Positions 54,522 through 64,000 of a DNA stretch of 64,000 nucleotides are shown here, one piece after another; within the stretch, counting starts at the first letter, position 1, and every line of letters begins with the position of its first letter. The position numbers were made by a program, and so were the translations under genes. Source of the DNA: Rhizomys pruinosus (lineage: Eukaryota; Chordata; Mammalia; Rodentia; Spalacidae). The stretch is from the NCBI GenBank assembly GCA_009823505.1, contig VZQC01002907.1:169658-233657 (forward strand). The letters run 5' to 3'. The notes below the pieces were generated by a model, which worked only from the letters and a program-made list of their open reading frames with translations, was not told the origin of the DNA and made no database searches.

Positions 54522-54886
54522 GGGCTGGAGAGATGGCCTAGCGGTTGGGAGCACCGACTGCTCTTGCAGAGGACCCGGGTTCAATCCCCAGCACCCGCAT
54601 GGCGGCTAAGACCCGTCTGTAGGGGCTGGAGAGATGGCCTAGCAGTTAAGAGCGCCGACCGCTCTTACAGAGGACCCGGGTTCGATCCTCAGCACCCGCA
54701 GGGCGGCTAAGAACCGTCTGTAACTTCAATTCCAGGAGAACTCCAGTTCCAGGGGAATCCGAGGCCCTCTTCTGACCTCCGTGGCATTGCACAACACGGG
54801 TGCACAGACCTGCATGCAGACAGTACACTCATACACATACAAAAATAAATAAAATTTTAAAAGAAAAAAAAAGAAAAAAAATTTAG
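54522..54886 (+). mobile_element. B2 half joined to complete B2 (dimer)
   Basis: A B2 tRNA-like half (54,522-54,620) ends aagacccgtctgta and is followed at once by a full 18-bp-duplication B2 (54,622-54,886). The pair is flanked by aaa(c/t)ttagc. Confidence 0.88.
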
Positions 54887-55225
54887 CTGGACTTGGAGAC
54901 ACATCTTTGTTGTTGTTGTTGTTGTTGTTGTTATTGTTGGTAGTTTTGAGACAGGTTCTCCCTTTAATCCCAGCTGGCATGGAGCTTGCTATGTAGACCA
55001 GGCTGGCCTTGAACTCAGAGACCTGCCTGCCTCTGCCTCCTGAGCACTGGGATTAAAGATGTGTGCTACTGAGAGTGGATGAGGCACATCTTTTATCCCA
55101 GTATTTGGGAGGCAGAGACAGGCAGATCTCTGAGTTCAAGGCCAGTCAGGTCTACAGAGTGAGTTCCAGGACAGCTGGGGCTACAGGGAGACCCTGTCTC
55201 AAAAAGACCAAAAAAAAAACAACAA
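54887..55225. mobile_element. B1 (+) split by inverted B1
   Basis: Forward B1 head (to acacatctt) and body (55,075-55,225) enclose an inverted B1 (54,908-55,070) with a (TTG)n tail. Target duplication cacatcttt. Confidence 0.88.
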
Positions 55226-55332
55226 AAAAAAGTGGACAGTCTGAACCTACAGACTATTCTGTCTCAAGGGATTCCTGTTGTGGTCCATAAACCCATAATC
55301 CCCTATCCAATTTGTCACTAAAAAAAAGAAAA

Positions 55333-55485
55333 GGCCGGGCGTGGTGGCGCACGCCTTTAATCCTAGCACTTGGGAGGCAGAGGCAGGCGGATCGTTGTGA
55401 GTTCAAGGCTGGCCTGGTCTACAGAGCGAGTTCCAGGACAGCTGGGGCTACAGGGAGACCCTGTCTCAAAAAGATTTAAAAAAAA
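55333..55485 (+). mobile_element. B1 SINE
   Basis: Complete B1 very close to the window consensus; probably young. Confidence 0.94.
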
Positions 55486-55589
55486 ATGATAGTGGGCTGA
55501 AATAAATAAAATAAGTGAGATAATGTATCCCAATTAGCTCTGAAATCCTAAAGAAGACACACAACAAAATTAGAGTGTAAAGAAAATAT

Positions 55590-55806
55590 ACTGGACGTGG
55601 TGGTACATGCCTTTAATCCCTGCACTCGGGAGGCAAAGGCAGGTGGATCTCTGTGAGTTCAAGGCCAGCCTGGTCTACAGAGTGAGTTCCAGGACAGCTG
55701 GGGCTACAGAGAGACACCATCTCAAAAACACGAAAGGAAGAAAGGAAGGAAGGAAGGAAGGAAGGAAGGAAGGAAGGAAGGAAGGAAGGAAGGAAGGGAG
55801 GAAGGG
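55590..55806 (+). mobile_element. B1 SINE with (GGAA)n tail
   Basis: Complete B1; the tail is about 70 bp of GGAA units. Confidence 0.94.
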
Positions 55807-55810
55807 GTGA

Positions 55811-56015
55811 GCTTATGGAGAGATGGCTCAGTGGTTAAGAGCACTGGCTGCTCTTGCAGAGGACCTGGGTTTGGTTTCTAGCACCCACATGGCAGCTAAC
55901 AACTGTCTGTAACTCCAGTTTCAGGGGACTACAATAACTTCTTCTGACATAGGTGCACTTACACACTTGCAAGTAAAACACTCATACACATAAAATAAAA
56001 ATTATAAATAAAATT
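55811..56015 (+). mobile_element. B2/B3 SINE (B3-like)
   Basis: Copy lacking part of the 3' body. Confidence 0.9.
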
Positions 56016-56266
56016 TGGGGGGTATTTTTGAGACACGGTCTCCCTTTAATCCTGCGAAAAAAAATTTTTTTAAGCCAAATAGCTTAGCAAAAGATAGACA
56101 AGTGATATTTTGAAAGCCCCTCTAGGACTGCAACCAGATTTGCTGGCCCCAAAAGACCCAGGTATATTAGTGCTGATGTTTTTATAAGGTGATACACATG
56201 GGATGATCTTTGATCTTAGGAGGTTCATTTAAATTTTTATAAATACTAGTAAAAAATGTAATGTAC

Positions 56267-56427
56267 GCCGGGCGAGGTGGTGCACGCCTTTAATCCTAGC
56301 ACTTGGGAGGCAGAGGCAGGTGGATCTTTGGGAGTTCAAGGCCATCGTGGTGTGCAGAGTGAGTTCCAGGATAGCTGGGGCTACAGGGAGACCCTGTCTC
56401 AAAAAAAAGACCAAAAAAAAAAAAATG
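56267..56427 (+). mobile_element. B1 SINE
   Basis: Complete B1; flanked by aaaaatgtaatgtac duplications (15 bp). Confidence 0.94.
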
Positions 56428-56501
56428 TAATGTACATAGCAAACCCATAGTGGCCTCATTCATGAATGTCATAGGCTGAAAATAAGGAAAAAAAATCTCT
56501 G

Positions 56502-56717
56502 GTCCGGAGTGGTGGCACATGCCTTTAATCCCAGCAGGTAGAGGCAGGCGGATCTCTGAGTTCAAGGCCATCTTGGTCTTGAGAGCCAGTTCCAGGCCGG
56601 CTGGGGCTTGAAATCTGTGTTTTTATTCAAGCACAGTAGTACATGCCTGTAATCCCAGTTCTTGAGAGGCTGCGGCAGGAGGATCACCAGTTCAAGACTA
56701 GCCTGAGCTACAGGGGA
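56502..56717 (+). mobile_element. Two B1-type SINEs
   Basis: 56,502-56,610 is B1 lacking its 3' end; 56,625-56,717 is an older copy. Confidence 0.8.
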
Positions 56718-56739
56718 GCCGGGGGGGGGGGCAGGGAGA

Positions 56740-57627
56740 GGCATCTGTTTTTTAAAGACTGAGAAATCGATAATATATGGAAACACCAAAATTCATGAAG
56801 GAATGTGGCAGTGACTGAGGTTGGACCAAGGCACCCTCTGAGGGCCCAGCAGGGGCAGCAAAGGTCCAGAGCCGAAGGCCAGCTAGAGTCACTCAACGAG
56901 CTTAGAACTTGTTTCTGTCCCCACCAAAGGAGCCTCCCCCGGGGTGCTGCAGAGGGAAGTGACTGAGAGGAGCTGAAGTTCAAGGCTCACTGAAGGCTGG
57001 CAGTGCCTGCTGTGTACAGTTGGCTAGGATGGGGCAGAAGGACAGCCCCACAGAGGAGGGGGCAATGCCTGTAAGCAGCTGCTGTGGTGCTGACTAGGCC
57101 TGGCCACCAGACTCAGCTCTCTGCTCCATGGAGAAGGAACACGTCTTAGCCCACATTTGGTTTCAAAAGGTTAGAGGCCAGGAGAGAGAAGAAGAAAGGG
57201 CCTTTGGTGGATATAAAGCACACAAAGAAGCTGCAGCCAGGAGTAGGTGTCTGGACCCAAGACGACGCCTTGTTTGGGAGTTGTGTCAGCTCTGCTTCAT
57301 CCTTCAGCCTCTAGACATGACGTCACTTCATAATTCTAGTCCCTCCCAGAAAAGAAAGTGATGCTTCTGGGCCTCAGCTCTAAATTTCCGTGAAAAGTCA
57401 TGTTGATGGAGTGGGTTGAGAGGTCAATACCGTATTATGATGACCTTGGCTGTCCAATTAGTTCATCACAGCCAAGGTCATCATAAATACAGTATCAGCA
57501 AATAAGAGCCCCATCTGAAGCCCAGTATCATCACATTCCTTGATTCCTATGAGTTCCGTTACGAAAGAGTTGGGTCCATTTCCTTGATATTATGGTCACA
57601 ATGGTCAGTGAGTTGTATTTTGATACT
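56740..57627. other. Repeat-poor block (also in left arm)
   Basis: Open frames at 56,708-56,983 (-) and 57,128-57,361 (+) are kept in the left arm only because the block is copied. I recognise neither protein. It holds a TATA-like atataaag (57,211), a TGACGTCA (57,318-57,325) and the hairpin below. Confidence 0.5.
57434..57484. repeat. 17-bp perfect inverted repeat (hairpin)
   Basis: tatgatgaccttggctg and cagccaaggtcatcata are separated by about 16 bp. Confidence 0.9.
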
Positions 57628-57692
57628 TTTTAGAGCTCAAATCCAGGGCTTTGTGCATGCTAGACAAGCATTCTACCATTGAATGCCCCAGC
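57628..57692 (-). mobile_element. ID SINE head
   Basis: ctcaaatccagggctttgtg...taccattgaatgccccagct: inverted ID. Confidence 0.7.
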
Positions 57693-57934
57693 TCCTTGAT
57701 ACTTTATAGTTCAGATAAAAGCTTTAAATTTCTGCATCAGCAAGCAATGCCTCTTTCAATATATCAACTCCAGACTCTGAAGAGAAAAAAAAAAAAGCTT
57801 GAGTATGAAGGACACTCAGTATAAAACTGTAACCATCTGGGATATAGAACAAAAGAGTTAAGAAGCTGGGAAATCAATAATGGCTTTGGATTGTCATTGC
57901 TTATAGCCAAGTGGGGAACAGCCGAAGTGGGGTG

Positions 57935-58088
57935 GTGGTGGTGATGATGCCGGTAGTAATGGTGGTGGTGGTGGTTGTGATGGTGATGCTGCTGCTGGTG
58001 TTGGGATGGTGGTGGTGATGGTGATGGTGATGGTGATGGTGATGGTGATGGTGGTGGTATGGGGGTGATGGTGAGGGTGGTAGTGACA
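57935..58088. repeat. (GGT/GAT)n microsatellite
   Basis: Mixed GGT, GAT and GGTGAT units. The left palindrome arm begins inside its reverse complement. Confidence 0.95.
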
Positions 58089-58123
58089 GTAGTAGTAATG
58101 ACTATTCAAAAATAAGCAACTAG

Positions 58124-58378
58124 GGGGCTGGAGAGATGGCCTAGCGGTTAAGAGCGCCGACCGCTCTTACAGAGGACCCGGGTTCGGTCCCCAGCACCCA
58201 CATGGCAGCTGAGAACGGTCTGAGACTCCAATTCCAGGAGAACTCCAGTTCCAGGGGAATCCGACGCCCTCTTCTGACCTCCGCGGCATTGCACGACACG
58301 GGTGCACAGACTTGCATGCAGACAGTACATTCATACACATACAGAAATAAATAAAATTTAAAAAAAATTAAAAAAAAA
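58124..58378 (+). mobile_element. B2/B3 SINE, 18-bp duplication subfamily
   Basis: Full length, close to consensus; perfect aataagcaactag target duplications. Confidence 0.96.
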
Positions 58379-58439
58379 ATAAGCAACTAGAAGTATAGGG
58401 CATATGAGAAAGCATGAGACCAAAGTAGAGAAAGAGGGG

Positions 58440-58820
58440 TCCAGATGCCATGATTAAGAGTAATTACTGGCCTGGCGTGGTGGCGCACGGCTTTAATCCC
58501 AGCACTAAAGAGGCAGAGGCAGGTGGATCTCTGTGAGTTCAAGGCCATCCTGATCTACATAGTGAGCTCCAGGCCAGCTGGAACTAAAGGGAGACCCTGC
58601 CTCAAAAAGACCAAAAAAAAAAAAAAAGAGTAATTACTGCTTTTGCAGCGGATCAGTGTTTTTCCCAGCACCCATGTCAAGAAGCTGGCAACCGCCTATA
58701 ACTTCAGTCCCAGGGGATCCAGCACCCTCCTCTGGCCTCCATGAGACCCTGCATATATGTGGTTTGCATACACTCAGTTAGGCAAATACATATGCACATA
58801 AATTAAATAAATTAGATCCT
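58440..58820 (+). mobile_element. B2/B3 SINE split by B1
   Basis: Old B2/B3 with a B1 at 58,471-58,627 flanked by aagagtaattactg. Confidence 0.88.
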
Positions 58821-58869
58821 TTAACACATAGGGAAAGAAGTTTCAAAGAGATATTTGATGCAGAAAAAG

Positions 58870-59015
58870 CCTTCACCTTTAATCCTAGCACTTGGGAGGC
58901 CAGAGGCAGGTGGATCTTTGGTGAGTTCAAGGCCAGCCTGGTCTACAGAGAGAGTTTCCCAGGACAGCTGGGGCTAAGAGAGACCCTGTGCTCAAAAGAC
59001 AAAAAAAAAAAGAAG
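58870..59015 (+). mobile_element. B1 SINE, indel-rich
   Basis: B1 with single-base insertions in conserved blocks (gaggccagagg, ctttggtgag, gagtttccc). Confidence 0.85.
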
Positions 59016-59059
59016 AATCTTGGTTAAACGATGGTTCTAAGGCTTGACATTTGACTTTG

Positions 59060-59395
59060 GTCTTTTTTTTTTTTTTTTTTTTTTTTTGGTGGTTTTTGAG
59101 ACAGGTTCTCCCCGAGCTGTCCTGGAACTCAGCCTCTGTAGAGCGGCTGGCCTTGAACCCATCAGGGATCGCCTGCCGCGCCTGGGGAGGGGGGGGGCCT
59201 GGGATTAAAGGTGTGCGCCATCATGCCCCGGGACTTGGGTTCTTTAGTGATCTTAAGATATCACTTAGGTAGTTGTGGTCTTTTTTTTTTTTTTTTTGTT
59301 CCTTTCCTGGTCTACAGAGTGAGTTCCAGGTCGCTGGGGCCTACAGGGAGACACTTGTCTCGAAAAGACCAAAAAAAAAAAAAAAAAAAATTTTT
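59060..59395. mobile_element. Inverted B1 and 5'-truncated forward B1, indel-rich
   Basis: 59,060-59,230 is an inverted B1 with many indels; 59,283-59,395 is a forward B1 3' half between T and A runs. Confidence 0.75.
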
Positions 59396-59423
59396 TTTTT
59401 TTTCCTTTAAAGACTTGTTTTAT

Positions 59424-59635
59424 GGGGCTGGAGAGAGGGCCTAGCAGTTAAGAGCACCGACTGCTCTTGCGGAGGACCCGGGTTCGATCCTCAGCACCCA
59501 CATGGCGGCTGAGAACCGTCTTTAACTCCAGTTCCAGGGGAATCTGACACCCTCTTCTGACTTCTGCGGCATTGCACGACACAGGTGCACAAACCTACAT
59601 TCAGACAGTACATTCATACACATGAAAAAAATTAA
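59424..59635 (+). mobile_element. B2/B3 SINE without duplication
   Basis: Full length; perfect aaagacttgttttat duplications (15 bp). Confidence 0.95.
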
Positions 59636-59654
59636 AGACTTGTTTTATTTTTAA

Positions 59655-59762
59655 TGATCTATGTGTGTGGGGGTGGTGGTGGTATGCATGTGAGCACAGG
59701 TGCTAGGAGTCGAACCCAGTCCTAGCAGCAAGTGTTCTTAATCACTGAGCCCCTAGCTCGGG
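59655..59762 (-). mobile_element. B3-type fragment
   Basis: ggagtcgaacccagtcctag...ttcttaatcactgagccc. Confidence 0.6.
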
Positions 59763-60512
59763 TTTTATAAATACAACTAGGGTAATCCTCTAGGACAGAA
59801 ACTTCTGATCCTATAGTCAACAACATTATACACAAAGGAGGAAGAAGATCTTGGAGCGAATGGGGGACTGGAGCCAGATGAAGATCAGGAGTGTCTGGTG
59901 TGGGCCAGTAGAAAAGGCCTGAGGATAAAGCCTCAGAAGTGTGGAGGTAAAATACCCCTGGGCCAAATGTGACCTGGATAGATGAGTTCCTTTTTTGTGG
60001 GAACTTGGATTGCCTGGAGAACTCAGTTGCAGCCAGCTGTTTTCCAGAAAAGAAAAAGTATGGTGGGGTGGGAGTGAGGGTGGGAGTCTCTCAGTACTGA
60101 GAGACTCAATGGGGTTTTTCTAACTAAAGTAGAGTCAAAGTTTAAACATAAAAGAAAAGAAAAGAAAAGAAAAGAAAAAAAAAAAAAAAGAAAATTAAGG
60201 TGGATTAGAATGAGAGATCCAGTCCAAGCTGGTGAGATATCTTGAAACCTGTGTTAAGGAATTTCCCTGGCTTAGAACAGGTTTTTACCATTAAAATCCC
60301 TATGGGTTTTACCACTAAAACTCCAAGATTACAGCTTTTTCTTCCTCTTTTATATGTTGGCCTACCTGTTGGGCCTGGCCACAGTTGAAGGGAAAGGAGT
60401 TGAGGTTAAAACAGAGTATTCTACACATTGGCAATCACAGCAAGCTAGCAAGGCGACCCCCACAGAGTTCAAATACGGAAAGACTCTACTTCTTGTAGCC
60501 AAAGAAGATGAA
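59763..60512. other. Repeat-poor interval with (AAAAG)n
   Basis: A short AAAAG/A-rich array lies at about 60,150-60,190; no gene recognised. Confidence 0.5.
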
Positions 60513-60680
60513 TTACTTTTTTTTTTTTTTTTTTTTGGTCTTTTCGAGACAGGGTCTCCCTGTAGCCCCAGCTGTCCTGAACTCACTCTGTAGACTAGGC
60601 TGGCCTTGAACTCACAAAGATCCACCTGCCTCTGCCTCCCAAGTGCTAGGATTAGAGGTGTGAGCCACCACGCCCGGCGA
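60513..60680 (-). mobile_element. B1 SINE
   Basis: Complete inverted B1; flanked by gaattac. Confidence 0.93.
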
Positions 60681-60744
60681 ATTACATTTTTTTTTAACCC
60701 CTGTGCCAATCATCACAGCCTGAACTACATTTCTATAGAGGAAC

Positions 60745-61085
60745 TGTATTAATCAGTTTTCCATTACTATAATGAAATGCCTGAGGCTAGAAACTTTATG
60801 AAGACAACATCTCTATAGCTCAGAGTTTTTGGAGATTCAAGGGCACAGGGCTGGCATCAAATTTGCATCACCAAGACTGGGAGTCAGAGAACCTTTCTTA
60901 AGATCAGAGGCCGGAGACAGATGGGATCCCACAATAGCCTCACCAGCCAACCTTACAACTGGCTTCTTAAAGTTCCTATCACTTCAATAAGAACTGAACC
61001 TCTGACACAGGGGCTTTGAAGGGGGCACAGTCAATCCATATTTAAACTTCAGTAGCCACCAAAGCAGGCAAATTCTAAAGAAAAA
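60745..61085 (-). mobile_element. Old LTR-like or medium-reiterated repeat
   Basis: ttaatcagttttccattact, ataatgaaatgcctgaggct, and further on ggcttcttaaagttcctatc: typical of old inverted MaLR-type ends. Family not assigned. Confidence 0.4.
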
Positions 61086-61386
61086 AGCCTTGCAATGTGG
61101 GGGAACACAGCTTCTGAACAGCTCACTGGGCTCTATTTTCACTATAATGACTCCATGGCTGAAGGGAAGGACTGGCAAATTGAGACTTGCCATCTCCCTC
61201 TGCTGAACCCGGGAGCAGTTTGGATGGCTGGTTGGCAATACCTACTTTTCAGATAAAGTCTTTGAGGCTCCTCGCAAGCCAACTGAAAGAGATTCTGTTT
61301 CTTTAGGCTAAAAGACAAGTCAAAGACAGTGTGTGGAGGTAGAAGCAGAAGGAATCAGGGGATATAAGAAAGTCTAGAGTCCTTGT
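61086..61386. other. Repeat-poor interval, no gene seen
   Basis: No recognised repeat or gene. Confidence 0.4.
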
Positions 61387-61516
61387 TCTTTTTTTGTCTT
61401 TTTGAGACAGGGTCTCCCTGTAGCCCCAGCTGTCCTGGAACTCACTCTGTAGTCCAGGCTGGCCTTGAACTCACAAAGATCTGCCTGCCTCTGCCTCCCG
61501 AGTGTTAGGATTAAAA
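61387..61516 (-). mobile_element. B1 SINE, 5'-truncated
   Basis: Inverted B1 ending at gttaggattaaaa, lacking the first ~20 bp. Confidence 0.9.
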
Positions 61517-61609
61517 TGTAAACAAGCTTTCTAGGCCTTGGGTTCCTCTTATAACTTAAGCACATAGTTTTAATCCATCATGACCCTTCCTTGCAGTTGA
61601 CCTGGAATA

Positions 61610-61610
<1 letters not shown>

Positions 61611-61650
<40 letters not shown>
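61611..61650. repeat. (TG)n microsatellite
   Basis: About 19 TG units. Confidence 0.96.
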
Positions 61651-61654
<4 letters not shown>

Positions 61655-61779
61655 TATTAAGTGCTACAAGCAGTGACTATTTGAATATATATTAGAAGCA
61701 ATGGATTATCCCATTTGTGTTGCAAACAACAGGTGGGATTAAGTTGATAACGCCTGTTTGTGGTTGTGTGTGCTGATCT

Positions 61780-62205
61780 AGGTCAGTAGGGGGTCAGAAA
61801 GGGACAAAGTTCCCCTAGAAGACAAGTACTGCGTTTCCTTCCCCAGTTCATGCTGGGTGGTTTTAATAAAAGAGAGAGCAAGGCCTTTGTTTGAGAGCAC
61901 GGTTCTGGTAGATATCTGAAGGAGCAGGTTCTCAGAATAGCTCTGGTCCCACTCTGTTGAAATGGATTCGAGGAGTCAGGCTGCTTTGTAGGCCTCATTG
62001 CGATGTGGTGTTGCACCGGCACTGCTGAGCCTGCAAGCAAGGGTTGTTCCACCAAGATTTCTGCTTCAGCTCCTGCTTGAGTTCCTGCCCTGACTTCCCT
62101 CCGTGATGGACTATGACCTCGAAGTGGAAGCCAGAAGTCCTTTCCTTCCTTAAGTTGCTTTTGGTCAGAGTTCTTTATCACAGTGACAGAAATGACGCTA
62201 GGACA
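61780..62205 (+). mobile_element. LTR-like solo element, old
   Basis: gatggactatgacctcgaag, ccttaagttgcttttggtca and ttatcacagtgacagaaatg match the 3' part of the LTR-like family; the 5' part is diverged. Confidence 0.5.
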
Positions 62206-62329
62206 AATCCCAAGCTCTAGTCCAAGGAAGGAAAAAAAAATGTCCCTCTAGGATTTTTTTTTTTACCCTTCACCCCTTATGTCTTATTTGGGAAAGAATA
62301 ATGAAAGGGAAGGAAATTAAGACCACTAA

Positions 62330-62440
62330 CACTTCCTGAGGGTTTGTACACTGGGCACTTTCTCCCCCCTTGTGTCTATGAAGTCAACATTTTTACTCAT
62401 GAGGAAACTGAAGGCTCAGAGGGGTTATGTAACTTAAAGT
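62330..62440 (-). mobile_element. MIR SINE fragment
   Basis: actcatgaggaaactgaagg and ctcagaggggttatgtaact: inverted MIR core. Confidence 0.65.
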
Positions 62441-62613
62441 TTCCTCATGAAAGGCAGAAGTGGGATTCTTCTGATTATCAAGACTTAGCTCTTTCCACAC
62501 CAAAGGACCATCAGCCAGCTTTCTGTAGGCTTTTAACCACAAAGGGCGCAGACAGCTGGAACATTTACAGTGTTGTCAACCTTAGCCTGCTAGAACAGTC
62601 TCCTGGAGGAGGA

Positions 62614-62927
62614 TTTTTTTTTTTTTTGTCTTTTCGAGACAGGGTCTCCCTGTAGCCCCAGCTGACCTGGAATTCACTCTGTAGACCAGGCTGGCCTTGA
62701 ACTTACAATCACCCCAAGTGCTGGGATTAAAGGCGTGCGCCACCATGCCCAGCTTGGAGGGGGATTTTTTTTTTTTTTTTGTATTTTTTGAGACAGGGTC
62801 TCCTTTTAGTCCCAGCTGGCCTGGAGCTCACTCTGTAGACCCGCCTGGCCTTGAACTCACAGAGATCTGCCTGCCTCTGCCTCCAGAGTGCTAGGATTAA
62901 AGGCGTGCGCCACCACGCCCGGCTTTG
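62614..62927 (-). mobile_element. Two inverted B1 SINEs in tandem
   Basis: 62,614-62,755 (with a ~25-bp deletion) and 62,770-62,927 (complete). The flanks ggagg(a)gga and ggaga-ggga repeat around both. Confidence 0.92.
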
Positions 62928-62953
62928 GAGAGGGATTTTTAAAACACAGAAGG

Positions 62954-63118
62954 TGAGCCAGGTGTTGTGGCATACACCTCTAATTTCAGCACTGGGGAAG
63001 CTGAAGTCAGGTGGATCTCTGTGAGTTCAAGGACAGTCTGATTTCCGTTATAAGTACCAGGCAAGCTGTGGCAACCTGTTTCAAAAAGACCAAAAACAAA
63101 ACAAAACAAAACAAAACA
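62954..63118 (+). mobile_element. B1 SINE, old
   Basis: Diverged B1 with an (AAAAC)n tail; cacagaaggtg lies on both sides. Confidence 0.85.
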
Positions 63119-63192
63119 CCCACAGAAGGTGGGCCCCTTCCCCAAATTTCTGATCCTCCAAGTATACAATTGGAGACAGGGAATTTACATTC

Positions 63193-63225
63193 TCTTCTTC
63201 TTCTTCTTCTTCTTCTTCTTCTTCT

Positions 63226-63284
<59 letters not shown>

Positions 63285-63307
63285 TTCCTTCCTTCCTTCC
63301 TTCCTTT
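63193..63307. repeat. (TTC)n(TC)n(TTCC)n microsatellite
   Basis: Three pyrimidine arrays in series; the Ser/Leu- and Glu/Arg-repeat frames here are not genes. Confidence 0.97.
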
Positions 63308-63309
63308 CT

Positions 63310-63638
63310 CTCATTCAGACTGGAGACAAGGTCTTTCTATATTGCCAAGGCTGACTTTGAATTTGTAATCCTCCTGAATGCTGGGATTATAGATGTGAGG
63401 TACCTCACCCAGCTGGTTGTTGACTATTTTTATTTTATATGTATGAATGTTTTGCCTGCATGTACGTAAGTGTAATAACACATGTGTACAATGCCCACAG
63501 AAGCCAGAAGAGGGAGTTGGATTCTCTGGAATTGGAATTACCAATGGTTGTTAGCTGTCATGTGGGTGCTGGGAACTAAACCTGGGTGTGCTGGAAGAAC
63601 AGTAAGTGCTCCTAACTACTGAGCCATCTCTCCAGCCT
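63310..63638 (-). mobile_element. Old inverted B1, then inverted B2/B3
   Basis: 63,310-63,413 old B1/B4; 63,418-63,638 B3-like copy flanked by gttgac. Confidence 0.8.
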
Positions 63639-63824
63639 TGTAGTTGACATTTTTGACAGAGATTCTGATGCTGTTGATACCAGACTTTGAGAACAATTGG
63701 CTTATAGCCAGCAGAGCCCTGCTGAGGAAGAAGCATTTCCATTAATATATTCCAATGACAGAGGATTAGAGAAGGCGGCAGTGCTGCTTATCTGTGTGAA
63801 GGCTAACACAGTCCAAAGTGCCCT

Positions 63825-63910
63825 TAGAAACTCACTCTGTAGACCAGGCTGGCCTTGAACTCACAGAGATCCACCTGCCTCTGCCTCTCAAGTGCTAAGA
63901 TTAAAGGCAT
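63825..63910 (-). mobile_element. B1 SINE, truncated
   Basis: The inverted left half of B1, from actcactctgtagaccagg to ttaaaggcatgcg. Confidence 0.88.
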
Positions 63911-63911
63911 G

Positions 63912-64000
63912 CGGGGCTGGAAAGATGGCCTAGTGGTTAAGAGTGCTAACTGCTCTTGCAGAGGACCTGGTTTCAAACCCCAGCACCAACACAGTGGCTG
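63912..64000 (+). mobile_element. B2/B3 SINE, cut by window end
   Basis: tRNA-like head to cagcaccaacacagtggctg. Confidence 0.9.

Noticed and set aside
57128..57361. Conserved 72-77-codon frame present in both palindrome arms
   Set aside because: The arms are copies of one sequence, so agreement is not evolutionary conservation. No homology recognised.
63011..63469. Ser/Leu and Glu/Arg repeat proteins
   Set aside because: Translations of the TTC/TC/TTCC microsatellite.

Overview
The window is nuclear DNA of a muroid rodent. It is saturated with 7SL-derived B1 SINEs and tRNA-derived B2/B3 SINEs, with fewer ID/B4-like SINEs, long TG/CA, GAAA, GGAA and AAAT microsatellites, old LINE-1, L2 and MIR fragments, and LTR-like solo elements. 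B1 copies end in a gggagaccctgtctcaaaaagacc-type 3' end. The youngest B2 copies carry an 18-bp internal tandem duplication. Neither matches the forms I know from mouse or rat, so I infer another muroid lineage without naming a species. I see no intact protein-coding gene and no rRNA, tRNA or CRISPR locus. The sequence reads as intergenic or intronic.

Layout. 1-15 kb: SINE-rich DNA with an L1 ORF2 fragment (6.2-7.1 kb), an LTR-like element (8.2-8.6 kb) and a 1.4-kb repeat-poor block (13.66-15.07 kb) holding a GC-richer segment with a possible first coding exon on the minus strand. 15-34 kb: more SINEs, LTR-like fossils, a hAT-type fossil, minisatellites of 38 bp (20.9 kb) and 83 bp (30.2 kb), and a processed pseudogene of nucleoside diphosphate kinase (NME1-like, minus, about 23.5-24.0 kb). 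34-58 kb: a very large imperfect palindrome. The arm 35.32-46.24 kb is the reverse complement of 46.7-58.1 kb. It begins directly after a single N at 35,322, and the join is bracketed by a direct repeat (34.11-34.55 and 46.25-46.70 kb). 58-64 kb: SINEs, microsatellites, LTR-like and MIR fossils.

Two places look like assembly artefacts, each marked by one N: 15,296 (a 230-bp direct duplication) and 35,322 (the palindrome). In the left palindrome arm, repeat-poor segments match the right arm exactly or nearly so while SINE segments are full of indels. That is what a strand-switched long read inserted in a gap and polished with short reads would look like. If so, 35,323 to about 46,240 does not exist in the genome and every left-arm feature is a duplicate.

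The most interesting biology is in the SINEs. The 5' tRNA-like half of B2 is joined to a complete B1 at the same junction at three independent loci, once with a convincing target-site duplication. Other B2 halves and a 2.5-kb difference between the palindrome arms break at the same B2 position. A candidate YY1/GC-box/ZNF143-type promoter lies near 54.0 kb. All family names were assigned by eye from remembered consensus features; no search was run.
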